A model generated the notes under the pieces. The model worked only from the letters and a program-made list of their open reading frames with translations. It searched no databases and was not told the origin of the DNA. Source: an uncultured Thermomicrobia bacterium (lineage in GTDB: Bacteria; Chloroflexota; Chloroflexia; Thermomicrobiales; JALYUS01). From it: a stretch of 64,000 bases of DNA. A program made the translations under genes and the position numbers. Below, in pieces: positions 41,696-49,683 of the stretch. The stretch lies in assembly GCA_937968015.1 (NCBI GenBank), contig CALBSO010000146.1, positions 71,945 through 135,944 on the forward strand, read 5' to 3'. The stretch's first letter is position 1. The number at the start of each line of letters is the position of its first letter.

Positions 41696-41788
41696 ACTGG
41701 GCTTGCCGGGCGGGATATGACCCCAGCGATGACTCTCTCCGCTTCGAAGTCACGGAAGCGGGGAGGGTCAGACGGAAGAGGAGCAGAC

Positions 41789-42523
41789 GTGCAAAGGGGA
41801 AAACCACCGAGGGGGCAGCCGCCCCGCGGGCGACCACCGAGAGGACGGTATCGTGCGGGGAGGCAAGGCCGTCCTCATCTCTCGCGCGAGCAGGTGGTGC
41901 GTGCCGCGCTCGCCATCGTGGATCGCGATGGGCTGGATGGTTTCTCCATGCGTAAACTCGGCGCGGAGCTCGGAGTGGACCCGATGGCGGCGTATTACTA
42001 CTTCCCGAACAAGGCGGCGGTGCTGGATGGCATCGTTGATGCGGTGCAGGCTGAGGTCGCGCCCGTGCCCGACGAAGACGCGCCGTGGGATGTCCGCCTG
42101 CGGGAGATGATGCGCGCATACCGGCAAGCCTTCCGCGCCCACCCACACGCGCTCCCCGTTCTCTCCACCCACCCGCCATCCTCCATCGCCAGTCTTCAGC
42201 GCGGTGAAGCAGCCGCAGCGATTCTCCATGATGCCGGGTTCGCACCGAAAGAGGCATTCCAGATCATCAATTGCATCGCGGGATACGTGATCGGGGTGAC
42301 GCTCGCGGAGGTCGGTTTGCAGCCCGGCGGCGTTCCCGATCCCACCGAGGCGGAGATTATGGCACGGGTCGCGCAGTTGCCCGCGGACGAGTTTCCCCTC
42401 CTCACGGCGATATTCTTCGGCGGTATGCCGTACGACCCGGATGCCAAATTCGAGGACGGGCTGGACCTCTTCATCACTGGCCTCAAAGTCCGGCGCGGTG
42501 AGTTCACACGCGAAGTGACGTAG
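41789..42523 (+). CDS. TetR-family regulator of the drug exporter
   Basis: 244 residues from GTG 41789 (AGAGGAG, 5 nt spacing); the frame is open to 41717. An odd N-terminal arm with PPRG repeats (KPPRGQPPRGRPPRGR) precedes the HTH (REQVVRAALAIVDRDG, FSMRKLGAELGVDPMAAYYYF, PNKAAVLDGI). The C-terminal ligand domain resembles TetR_C (class of tetracycline repressors). It most likely represses its own operon through the paired sites at 39805-39838. The basic arm may add DNA contact. Confidence 0.88.
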   Translation: MQRGKPPRGQPPRGRPPRGRYRAGRQGRPHLSREQVVRAALAIVDRDGLDGFSMRKLGAELGVDPMAAYYYFPNKAAVLDGIVDAVQAEVAPVPDEDAPWDVRLREMMRAYRQAFRAHPHALPVLSTHPPSSIASLQRGEAAAAILHDAGFAPKEAFQIINCIAGYVIGVTLAEVGLQPGGVPDPTEAEIMARVAQLPADEFPLLTAIFFGGMPYDPDAKFEDGLDLFITGLKVRRGEFTREVT

Positions 42524-42532
42524 GTATCGCCC

Positions 42533-43327
42533 TCAACCAACGACCATTGGCGCGCGGCGCAGGAGCAGCGTCCGCATGACACTCATCGCGACGAGGCGGC
42601 CAGTGCGCGGGTTCTCCTCGGTCGGGATGCCCTGAATATCGAACTGGAGCCTTCCGAACGCGCCCTCCGCGACGACGGTGTGCATATTCCGCTCAATCGT
42701 CGGGTCCGCCAACACGCGGACCTCGGTGCGGTCCAGCCCGATCCCGGCGAGGCTGACAGCAGCGGCGACGTTGATGCTCTCCGGGAACTTCAGCACCCCC
42801 TCGCGCGCGCTGCCCCGGAAGACTTCCCGCGCCTCGGTGAGCGCCGATGCGTCCTCGGCGCTCATCAGCGTACGGGCCGGTTTGCGCGTCGTGTGTGTGA
42901 CGCGCGTCAGGCCACCGACGGCTGCCGCCGCAATTGCATCGAGCGCGCCGATCGCGCCGGACGCCACTTTCGCCTGCGCGCGCCCGCTCTTCGCGGCTTC
43001 GATCATCGTTTCCAGCACGCCCGGCTCCGCGAAGACGCCGACGCTCACCATGATGAGATCGCACCCCGCACGCAGCACATGCGGGCCGTGCTCCTTCAGC
43101 CCCGCGTGCCCACACGCCTCGACCACGACATCGGGCCGCAAGGCGAGCAGCGCGTTCAGCGACGGGACGACCGGGACATCTACGCCGGGCCGGGAACGCG
43201 CCGGATCGCGGACAACCGCGCCAATAATCGCCACTGCGTCATCACCCCGCTCGCGCGCCAACCGCGCGACCGCCTGCCCAATCGCCCCCAGCCCGATCAG
43301 CCCCACCCGCAGCGGCGCGTTGCCCAT
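42533..43327 (-). CDS. nadX: L-aspartate dehydrogenase
   Basis: 264 residues from ATG 43327 (AAGGGGG, 7 nt spacing). Rossmann start RVGLIGLGAIGQAVARLA, VVVEACGHAGLKEHG, and the DUF108/aspartate dehydrogenase catalytic text KVASGAIGALDAIAAAAVGG and KFPESINVAAAVSLAG. The enzyme oxidises L-aspartate to iminoaspartate with NAD(P) and can feed NAD synthesis in place of NadB. No nadA or nadC is adjacent. Confidence 0.88.
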   Translation of the reverse strand: MGNAPLRVGLIGLGAIGQAVARLARERGDDAVAIIGAVVRDPARSRPGVDVPVVPSLNALLALRPDVVVEACGHAGLKEHGPHVLRAGCDLIMVSVGVFAEPGVLETMIEAAKSGRAQAKVASGAIGALDAIAAAAVGGLTRVTHTTRKPARTLMSAEDASALTEAREVFRGSAREGVLKFPESINVAAAVSLAGIGLDRTEVRVLADPTIERNMHTVVAEGAFGRLQFDIQGIPTEENPRTGRLVAMSVMRTLLLRRAPMVVG

Positions 43328-43432
43328 CACTTATCCCCCTTCGTGCTCTTCCGGGCGCCCTCTGGGCAGTATTCGTGGTTCAATTCTCTTCTCTCTGCGC
43401 CCTTTACGTTGCTCCGGTTTCGACATCGGCTC

Positions 43433-44500
43433 TTAGCCTTCAGCGAAGACAATGCAGACCGGGCTATCGGTCCGCACGATATGGCCGGTCGGCGTCAGGC
43501 CACCCGTCACTATGTCAACACGGAAGGTGACAATCGTACCGCTGCCTTGGTTGGCGACGTAGAGGAATTGCCCCGCCGGATCGAGGGCGAAGAAGCGTGG
43601 CATCGTGCCCTGTGTTGGCTCCCAGCCGACCGCAGTAAGCATGCCGGTTTCCCGACGAATCGCGAAGATTGCGATGCTGTCGTGCCCTCGGTTCGATGCA
43701 TACAAGAACTGGCCGGACGGCGCGACGGCGATTTCAGCGCCCGTGCTCCGTCCGGTGTATGCGGGTGGCAGCATCCCAATCACCTGCCGCGGTTCGGGCA
43801 CGCCGCGCTCCGCGTCGTAGCCGTAGGCCGTGACCGTCGAATCGAGTTCGTTGATGACGTAGGCATACGGCGCAGTGGGATGGAATGCGACGTGGCGCGG
43901 CCCTGCCCCCGGCCGCGCCCGCACGAATGGTGGATCGCTCGGCGTCAGGGTGCCGCGTGCATCATCGAACCGGTAGACGAAGACCGCATCCACACCCTTG
44001 TCGGGCACGACGACGAACCGGCCGAGAGGGTCGAAGGGGCTGTGATGAGGATGTGGGCTAGCCTGCTCGATCCTATCCGGGCCGGGATTGCCAGTCTGCG
44101 GCAGCAGGGAACGTATCGGAGCGAGTGTGCCATCGGCGTTGATGGGCAGGGCCGCGACGGTCGCATCGGCGTAACTCGCCACGATGAGAAAGCGCCCGCT
44201 CGGATGCACTGCCAGATGGACCGGATTGTGGCCACCCGATGGCTGCGTATTCAGGAACGTCAACGAGCCGCTTCCCTGGGCGACCGCGAAGGCGCTGACC
44301 GCACTGAAGGTATTGCCGCCGTGGACGCAATAGAGGAAACGCTGCGAGGGATCGAGCGCCAGAAATGACGGGTTCGCGATGCCTGGAAGGAGTTGGCTAT
44401 GCTCCCACACGCCGGAGTGGTCATCCATCCGGTACACGTTGATCCCCTCGCCGCCTCCCGCGCGATCCGGGGTGGTATAGCAGCCAACATAGACGAACAT
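43433..44500 (-). CDS. Lactonase family beta-propeller protein
   Basis: 355 residues from ATG 44500. Seven-bladed propeller of the YbhE/Pgl type: FVYVGCYTTPDRAGGGEG, blade repeats such as FLALDPSQRFLYCVHG, HLAVHPSGRFLIVASYADA and EIAVAPSGQFLYASNRGHD. PRHVAFHPTAPYAYVINELDS is the conserved core. Members include 6-phosphogluconolactonase and carboxy-cis,cis-muconate cyclase; the substrate here is unknown. No signal peptide. Confidence 0.85.
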   Translation of the reverse strand: MFVYVGCYTTPDRAGGGEGINVYRMDDHSGVWEHSQLLPGIANPSFLALDPSQRFLYCVHGGNTFSAVSAFAVAQGSGSLTFLNTQPSGGHNPVHLAVHPSGRFLIVASYADATVAALPINADGTLAPIRSLLPQTGNPGPDRIEQASPHPHHSPFDPLGRFVVVPDKGVDAVFVYRFDDARGTLTPSDPPFVRARPGAGPRHVAFHPTAPYAYVINELDSTVTAYGYDAERGVPEPRQVIGMLPPAYTGRSTGAEIAVAPSGQFLYASNRGHDSIAIFAIRRETGMLTAVGWEPTQGTMPRFFALDPAGQFLYVANQGSGTIVTFRVDIVTGGLTPTGHIVRTDSPVCIVFAEG

Positions 44501-44546
44501 ATCGAGGATGATAGGGACGCAAACCGTGAGCGTCAAGGCGCCGGGA

Positions 44547-45071
44547 CTACGGCTTCGTCCCCTTCCCTTCGAGGGAGGGGGGCAGGGGAGTAGGTATTCT
44601 CATGGGGCAATCCGCTTCCGCGAAGCCATGCGCCATTGCTTTCATCTCGGCGGACTTCTCCACGGCAATATTGATGACGCCTGGCTCGTGCTCCATCAAC
44701 ATCCGGTTCAACGCCTGAAACCAGTGGTCCGGGCCGAGCGACTTGGAGAGGGTGAAGTCCGCCGTGAGGGGGCAGGCGCGCATGCCGTCCGTCCGCTCGA
44801 AGACCGTGCAGAGGACGATCCGGCTTGTCGGGGCGAGCCGCCGCATCTCATCCACGACCATCGCGTCGTCCAACCCGGAGAGGTCACGATCCACGATGAT
44901 GATGTCCGCTTCCGTTGTGGCGAGGAGAGCGAGCAGTTCGCCCGCCGTCCCCGCTTCCCCGACGACCCGCGCGCCGAGGGCGAGCGTGAGCATCGTGCGA
45001 ATACTCGCGCGGACGTGCGGAAGGTCATCTGCAATGATGATGCGGCTTTTCGTTCGCTGATGCTCGTTCAT
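44547..45071 (-). CDS. Stand-alone response regulator (receiver domain)
   Basis: 174 residues from ATG 45071 (GAGG, 6 nt spacing). Receiver: acidic pair in RIIIADDLPHVRASI, phospho-Asp in IIIVDRDLSGLDD, Thr in IVLCTVFER and Lys in DFTLSKSLG. The C-terminal 45 residues contain no output domain (VINIAVEKSAEMKAMAHG). It may act by protein contact. No kinase adjoins it. Confidence 0.78.
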   Translation of the reverse strand: MNEHQRTKSRIIIADDLPHVRASIRTMLTLALGARVVGEAGTAGELLALLATTEADIIIVDRDLSGLDDAMVVDEMRRLAPTSRIVLCTVFERTDGMRACPLTADFTLSKSLGPDHWFQALNRMLMEHEPGVINIAVEKSAEMKAMAHGFAEADCPMRIPTPLPPSLEGKGTKP

Positions 45072-45120
45072 GATCTGCCTCAAGAATCCTTTACCACACA
45101 AAAAACCAGTACGCAAGCGC

Positions 45121-45147
45121 GGGGCCAGCGGATATGTCGCTGACCCC
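45121..45147 (-). terminator. Hairpin after the DHA2 efflux gene
   Basis: GGGGTCAGCG, 7-nt loop, CGCTGGCCCC on the minus strand (10 bp, one G-T pair), 10 nt after the stop; a run of six T lies 15 nt further on. Probable terminator. Confidence 0.5.
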
Positions 45148-45156
45148 ACATCTCAC

Positions 45157-46767
45157 CTATGAGACGAGCGCCGGTTCGGCGATCATTTCGCGCTCCGCGT
45201 CGCTGGGGATCGTTGCCGTCTCCTCGGCGGGCCGCCGCAGCGTCAGGGCGAGCACCGCACCGATCGCGCAGGCGATCGCGCCGATCAGCATTGCATCGGT
45301 CAGACCCTGCACGACACCGCCGAGCACGGCATCTTTGATCTTCAGGACGATCGCCGGGTCCGCGCCCGGCAGCGCGCCGCTCCCCTTGCCGAGGCTTGCG
45401 TTCGCGATAATCTGCGCCTTCGCGGCGTCGGGCAGCGTCAGGCCGCTCACGGCGCTCACCACGTGCGTGTGGGAGCGGTTGGCAAAGATGGCGCCGAGTA
45501 GCGCGATACCGAACACGCCGCCCAGTTGCCGCACCATACCAAGCACGCCGCTCGCCACGCCCGCCTTCGTCCGCTCCACTGCATCCATCGCGATCGTCGA
45601 GAGTGGCGACATCGCAAACCCAATGCCGATGCCGATCAGGATGAAGGAGGGCAGGAGGACGGTGTACGCGCTATACGCGGTCAGCCGCCGCGAGTCGATC
45701 AAGAGGCCAAGTCCGACGAGTGTCATGCCCGTGAAGACGATCGGGCGGCCGCCGATGCGGCCGACGAGCCGCCCGCTTATTGGTGCGCTGAATATGAGCA
45801 TGCCCGTCATCGGCAGGGTGCGCAGCCCGGACTGGACCGCGGAGTAGCCGAGCACGTTCTGCATGTAGAGCGTCAGGAAGAAGATGGTGCCGAACATCCC
45901 GAAGGTCAGCACGAAGGTGATGACATTCGCCGCCAGGAATGCAGGCGAGCGGAACATCGGGAAATGCACCATCGGATTCGCCTGCCGGTTCTCGATCACC
46001 ACGAAGGCAACGAGGAAGAGGATCGCGGCGGCGAAAAGCCCGAGAATGCGTCCGCTCGCCCAGCCCCACCCCTGACCCTCGATCAGCGCGAGCGTGAGGG
46101 CAAAGATGCTCGGCGTCAGCGTCGCCACGCCGAGGTAATCAACCGAGCGCGCGGCGGTCGTGTCTTGCGATTCCCGGACGACGCGGGTAGCGACGAGGAA
46201 GGCGATGATGCCGATCGGGATATTGACAAAGAAGATCGCCTGCCAGTTGACATACTGGACGAGCGCGCCACCGACAATCGGGCCGGCCGCGAGCGCAAGG
46301 CCGGAGATGCCCGCCCAGATGCCAATCGCCTGCGCGCGCTCCTTGCCCTTGAAAGTCGAGGTGATGATCGAGAGCGTGCCCGGCATCATGATCGAGCCAC
46401 CGATCCCTTGCAGGACGCGGAAGAAGATCAACGAGCCGAGGTTCGGCGCGATGCCGCAGGCGAACGAGGCGACGGTGAAGATTGTCAGGCCGATCAGGAA
46501 AACGCGCTTGCGGCCAAAGACATCACCGAGTTTGCCCATTGTCACCATCAGAACGGCGAGCGACAGCGTGTAGCCGTTGACGATCCATTCCAGCGCGGAC
46601 GTCGTCGCACCGAACTTCTGCTGGATCGTCGGCAGGGCGACGTTCACAACCGTGTTGTCCAGCATCATCATAAAGAGCGCGAAACACATCGCCCCGAGCG
46701 TCAGCCATTTGGAGCGATTCTCCTCCTGTGCCGCCGTGCGGGGGATGGGTGCGAGTGCGGTTGCCAT
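45157..46767 (-). CDS. DHA2 family MFS drug efflux pump (EmrB/QacA type)
   Basis: 536 residues from ATG 46767 (GGGAGG, 5 nt spacing), 14 membrane segments. Motif A GKLGDVFGRKRVFLIGL, the helix-1 MLDNTVVNVALPTIQ signature and motif C-like GGSIMMPGTLSIIT of DHA2 pumps. GLALAAGPIVGGALVQYVNW follows. It should export cationic or amphipathic drugs by proton exchange. A 24-bp perfect palindrome lies 26 nt upstream of its start. Confidence 0.93.
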   Translation of the reverse strand: MATALAPIPRTAAQEENRSKWLTLGAMCFALFMMMLDNTVVNVALPTIQQKFGATTSALEWIVNGYTLSLAVLMVTMGKLGDVFGRKRVFLIGLTIFTVASFACGIAPNLGSLIFFRVLQGIGGSIMMPGTLSIITSTFKGKERAQAIGIWAGISGLALAAGPIVGGALVQYVNWQAIFFVNIPIGIIAFLVATRVVRESQDTTAARSVDYLGVATLTPSIFALTLALIEGQGWGWASGRILGLFAAAILFLVAFVVIENRQANPMVHFPMFRSPAFLAANVITFVLTFGMFGTIFFLTLYMQNVLGYSAVQSGLRTLPMTGMLIFSAPISGRLVGRIGGRPIVFTGMTLVGLGLLIDSRRLTAYSAYTVLLPSFILIGIGIGFAMSPLSTIAMDAVERTKAGVASGVLGMVRQLGGVFGIALLGAIFANRSHTHVVSAVSGLTLPDAAKAQIIANASLGKGSGALPGADPAIVLKIKDAVLGGVVQGLTDAMLIGAIACAIGAVLALTLRRPAEETATIPSDAEREMIAEPALVS

Positions 46768-46792
46768 TGGTGCCTCCCGTCTGAATATGTCA

Positions 46793-46816
46793 CCAACACC
46801 GATGCATCGGTGTTGG
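46793..46816. promoter_or_regulatory. 24-bp perfect palindrome upstream of the efflux pump (operator)
   Basis: CCAACACCGATG followed directly by its reverse complement CATCGGTGTTGG, with no spacer. The position 26-49 nt before the efflux ATG fits an operator for a dimeric repressor. Confidence 0.6.
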
Positions 46817-47139
46817 ATTCAGTATGCCAGGAGCGTGTCGCAGCACCATTGGCCGCACGAACGGTTTTTCCGTTGCTGCCCGGAGGGGGTCATCTCCCCT
46901 CCATTCAGAGGGTAAGCGTGGATCGCGCGTGCCGAGACGGTACGTTCTCCTTCCATGGCGTATTGATATCACAGTCCCGCCCCATTTCCATACGATGGAA
47001 AATGCGAACTATTTGTGTTATCTTGTTGCTACGCGTGGTATGGAAGAATGCGGAGAGGAGGTGAGCAACTCGCAGATCGCTCCGGCTCCGGTCAACTCGC
47101 TGTAAGTGGCTGCGCCTCGCGCAGCAGGAAGGCACACAC
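46817..47139. other. Intergenic region upstream of the ABM protein
   Basis: 323 nt. It holds GGAGGGG/CTCCCCTCC (46889-46909), and the inverted repeat TTTCCAT-ACG-ATGGAAA (46985-47001), which is followed by AT-rich sequence that could be the ABM promoter. A 36-codon frame from 46995 (starting MENANYLCYLVATRGM) is open but unsupported. Confidence 0.4.
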
Positions 47140-47739
47140 ATGCACGGCCGCGTAGGCTTCCTCCAGGTCAAGCCCGGCACCCTCGACGTGTCATTGGAGA
47201 AGGCGCGCAAGGAGCTTCTGCCCAAGATGCGGGAGCAGCCCGGCCTCAAGCGATACACCGTCGTGATCACCAGCCCCGAAACCTTGGTCTCACTCAGCGG
47301 CTGGGATACCAGGGAACAGGCCGAGAAGGCGGCGGAGACGCTTTCCGCCTGGGTCCGCGAGAATATGGGGCCAACCGTCGTCTCGATGGAGAATCAGATC
47401 GGCGAGGTGATTTTGCAACGCGGTCAGTTCTCGCCCGATAAACTGCCGAAGTTTGGTGTGGTGCGCGTGCAAACGCTGAAGCCCGGTGCGCCCGACCTGA
47501 GCGAGAAAGTCCGCACGGAGTTCATGCCGATCTTCGACCGCCAGCCGGGGTTCAACTCGCGTGTGGCGATCCGCACGGATGGGGGCAAGATCATCACATA
47601 TTCGAGTTGGGACTCCAAGGAGGACTGGGAGAAGGCGGTACCCAACCTGCGACAGTGGGCGGACGCGAACATCACGCCCCATATGAGCAATGTCGAGCAG
47701 CACGCGGGCGAGGTCGCCTGGGTGGTGCGCAAGGGATAG
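47140..47739 (+). CDS. Tandem ABM-like (dimeric alpha-beta barrel) protein
   Basis: 199 residues from ATG 47140 (AGGAAGG, 7 nt spacing). Two copies of a ferredoxin-like ABM unit: GRVGFLQVKPGTLDVSLEKA with YTVVITSPETLVSLSGWDT, and FGVVRVQTLKPGAPDLSEKV with RVAIRTDGGKIITYSSWDS. One chain therefore carries the two halves that usually come from a dimer. Related proteins are monooxygenases or heme-degrading enzymes, or have no known activity; no heme ligand is evident. Confidence 0.7.
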   Translation: MHGRVGFLQVKPGTLDVSLEKARKELLPKMREQPGLKRYTVVITSPETLVSLSGWDTREQAEKAAETLSAWVRENMGPTVVSMENQIGEVILQRGQFSPDKLPKFGVVRVQTLKPGAPDLSEKVRTEFMPIFDRQPGFNSRVAIRTDGGKIITYSSWDSKEDWEKAVPNLRQWADANITPHMSNVEQHAGEVAWVVRKG

Positions 47740-47796
47740 CGAGCATCGTCGCCATCATTTTCCTGCCACGCGGCAGGCAAGGAACCGAGGCGGCGC

Positions 47797-48204
47797 TTAT
47801 TGCGCGATGGTTTCGGGCACGTCGAACTCCACCGCGGTCGGCGGGCGGATCAGCGCGTCCATCGCCAGCCAGAGGCTCCGGACATGGCGGAAGCAGAGGA
47901 TCGGCAGCGCGATGGCGAAGAGGAAGCCGAGGCTGATCTCCGGCACAATCGCATGCGGGCGCAGATAGGCGAGCGGCGCGATGATGAACAAAATCGGCAG
48001 GCTCGCGATCGCGTAATTGATGACCACCGTGTTCGTAAAGTAGCCAACCTCCCGCTCGAAGTGGAAGCCGCAATGCGCGCAATGCGGGAACATCGTCATG
48101 CGCTGGAAGAGTCGCCCCTGCCCGCAAACCGGACACCGCAGCCGCAAGGCCCGGCTCATCACTGTCATCCCAGACGACCGTGGCGGCAGCATGTCGGGTT
48201 CCAT
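47797..48204 (-). CDS. DUF983 family zinc-ribbon membrane protein
   Basis: 135 residues from ATG 48204 (AAGGGG, 10 nt spacing). Zinc knuckles RCPVCGQGRLF and HCAHCGFHFE are followed by two membrane segments (VINYAIASLPILFIIAPLAYL, LGFLFAIALPILCF), the DUF983 layout. The function is unknown. Directly downstream (15 nt) of the response regulator on the same strand. Confidence 0.8.
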   Translation of the reverse strand: MEPDMLPPRSSGMTVMSRALRLRCPVCGQGRLFQRMTMFPHCAHCGFHFEREVGYFTNTVVINYAIASLPILFIIAPLAYLRPHAIVPEISLGFLFAIALPILCFRHVRSLWLAMDALIRPPTAVEFDVPETIAQ

Positions 48205-48218
48205 GTGAAACATGCCCC

Positions 48219-48899
48219 TTACGATGGGCGAGCCTCCCGCGCGAGGCCGTTGCGAACGGCATAGACTGCAGCCTGCGTGCGATCGGTGAGTTCCAATTTG
48301 CCGAGGATGTTCGCAACGTGCCCCTTCACCGTCGTTTCGCTGATCGAGAGTTCGCGGGCAATCTGCTTGTTGCTTTGCCCTTCGGCGAGCAGGGCGATCA
48401 CGTCCCGCTCGCGGTCGGTGAGGGTGACGGAGTGGTCCGGGGCGGGTTTCGGTCGGGTGGCAAGCCCCATCAGCATGCGCGCCGCGTCCGGGTGGAGTTG
48501 CGGCTCACCCCGCGCCGCGCCGCGCACCGCCTTGATGAGATCATCCGCCTCGACCTCTTTGAGGAGGAAGCCGATTGCCCCTGCCTGAATCGCCTCCGCG
48601 ACGCGCCGGTCTTCGAGGAAGGTCGTCAGGACGAGCACCTGCGTTTCCGGGCGCGCTGCTTTGATCGCGGCGGTCGCCTCGATGCCATTCATCTCCGGCA
48701 TCAAAAGGTCCATCAGCACGACGTCCGGCGCGAGTTTCGCGGCGAGTGCCACCACCTCGTGCCCGTTCTGCGCCTCCCCGACCATCTCCATGTCGGGCTG
48801 AACGAGCAGGAACATCCGTAGCCCCTGCCGCACGACGCTGTGATCGTCCGCGATGAGGACGCGAATCTTCTTCTCCGGGGATTGGGCCGCGCTGCTCAT
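48219..48899 (-). CDS. NarL/FixJ-type response regulator
   Basis: 226 residues. Receiver: RVLIADDHSVVRQGL, phospho-Asp in DVVLMDLLMPEMNGIEA, Thr/Lys at VLVLTTF and FLLKEVEADDL. LuxR HTH: LTDRERDVIALLAEGQSNKQ, ARELSISETTVKGHVANIL. It should be phosphorylated by the GAF histidine kinase at 49684-51966, from which it is separated only by the MNT and HEPN genes, all on the same strand. Confidence 0.93.
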   Translation of the reverse strand: MSSAAQSPEKKIRVLIADDHSVVRQGLRMFLLVQPDMEMVGEAQNGHEVVALAAKLAPDVVLMDLLMPEMNGIEATAAIKAARPETQVLVLTTFLEDRRVAEAIQAGAIGFLLKEVEADDLIKAVRGAARGEPQLHPDAARMLMGLATRPKPAPDHSVTLTDRERDVIALLAEGQSNKQIARELSISETTVKGHVANILGKLELTDRTQAAVYAVRNGLAREARPS

Positions 48900-48949
48900 C
48901 CTCTACCCCTCGCCTCTGTCTGCCCGGTGCCATTGACGCATCGGTACTT

Positions 48950-49354
48950 TCACTCCGCTTCGCCACCCGCCGGCGAGAGCGGACCGATCAGGCATTCAGC
49001 AACCTCGAGAAATGTCTCTGCATGGATGATTTGTTCTCGGGCTTGTTCGGCGGTCACTGTCCGCAAACGACCATAGTCGCTCGTGATGCGCAACTCCTCG
49101 GCATTAATGAGAATGCGGTGAAACGCTTTCGGTACTCTACCGGCATTCGCAAAGTACTGACCAAACGCAGCAATTACTCCCGAATGCTTGGAGAACGCCA
49201 TCTCCTCACCGAGCAGGAACGCTTGTGCGACGTAGAACATCGCATAGTACGCACGCGATACTGCAATCCCGTAAAGTCGTTCATCGGCGAGCAGATGAGC
49301 AGCACGCACATTATCACGAGCTTCTTCGAGAAGCGTCGCTTGTTCAGGCATCAT
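48950..49354 (-). CDS. HEPN domain protein (putative toxin of an MNT/HEPN pair)
   Basis: 134 residues. HEPN four-helix bundle of the COG1895 type: LLEEARDNVRAAHLLADERL, YGIAVSRAYYAMFYVAQAFL, EEMAFSKHSGVIAAFGQYFA. RNase HEPN toxins carry R-x4-6-H; here the nearest candidate is around RVPKAFHRI, so catalytic power is uncertain. ATG 49354 overlaps the MNT stop by 4 nt. Codon usage is AT-richer than that of the kinase. Confidence 0.8.
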   Translation of the reverse strand: MMPEQATLLEEARDNVRAAHLLADERLYGIAVSRAYYAMFYVAQAFLLGEEMAFSKHSGVIAAFGQYFANAGRVPKAFHRILINAEELRITSDYGRLRTVTAEQAREQIIHAETFLEVAECLIGPLSPAGGEAE

Positions 49355-49674
49355 ACGGCGACACCTTCCCGTCGCACATTGAGCAGCAGCGGACTCCGCT
49401 CCTTTGTGAAACGCTCCTCATCCATGAAGATACAACTGATAAGAATGCAGTCGTGTGCGCACATCAGGTTATACAGCATGTCGCCCGTTCGTTTACGTTC
49501 CTCCGTACTGTCAACCGGCCCGGCGAGGACGACGAGGACATCAATATCCGAACCGGGTTCCGCGTCGCCGCGCGCCTGCGAGCCGAAGAGGACGAGCCGC
49601 TTCAACCGCTCGCCGTAGCATGCTTCGAGTCGCGCTCGTAGTTCGGACAAGATCGTCTGAACCTGTGTCTCCAT
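49351..49674 (-). CDS. MNT-type minimal nucleotidyltransferase (putative antitoxin)
   Basis: 107 residues. Nucleotidyltransferase core GSQARGDAEPGSDIDVLVV (GSx10DxD). MNT antitoxins neutralise HEPN toxins by adding AMP to them or by direct binding. Its ribosome site (GAGGG) overlaps the stop of the histidine kinase gene, so it is coupled to the kinase. Confidence 0.85.
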   Translation of the reverse strand: METQVQTILSELRARLEACYGERLKRLVLFGSQARGDAEPGSDIDVLVVLAGPVDSTEERKRTGDMLYNLMCAHDCILISCIFMDEERFTKERSPLLLNVRREGVAV

Positions 49675-49683
49675 CGCATACCC

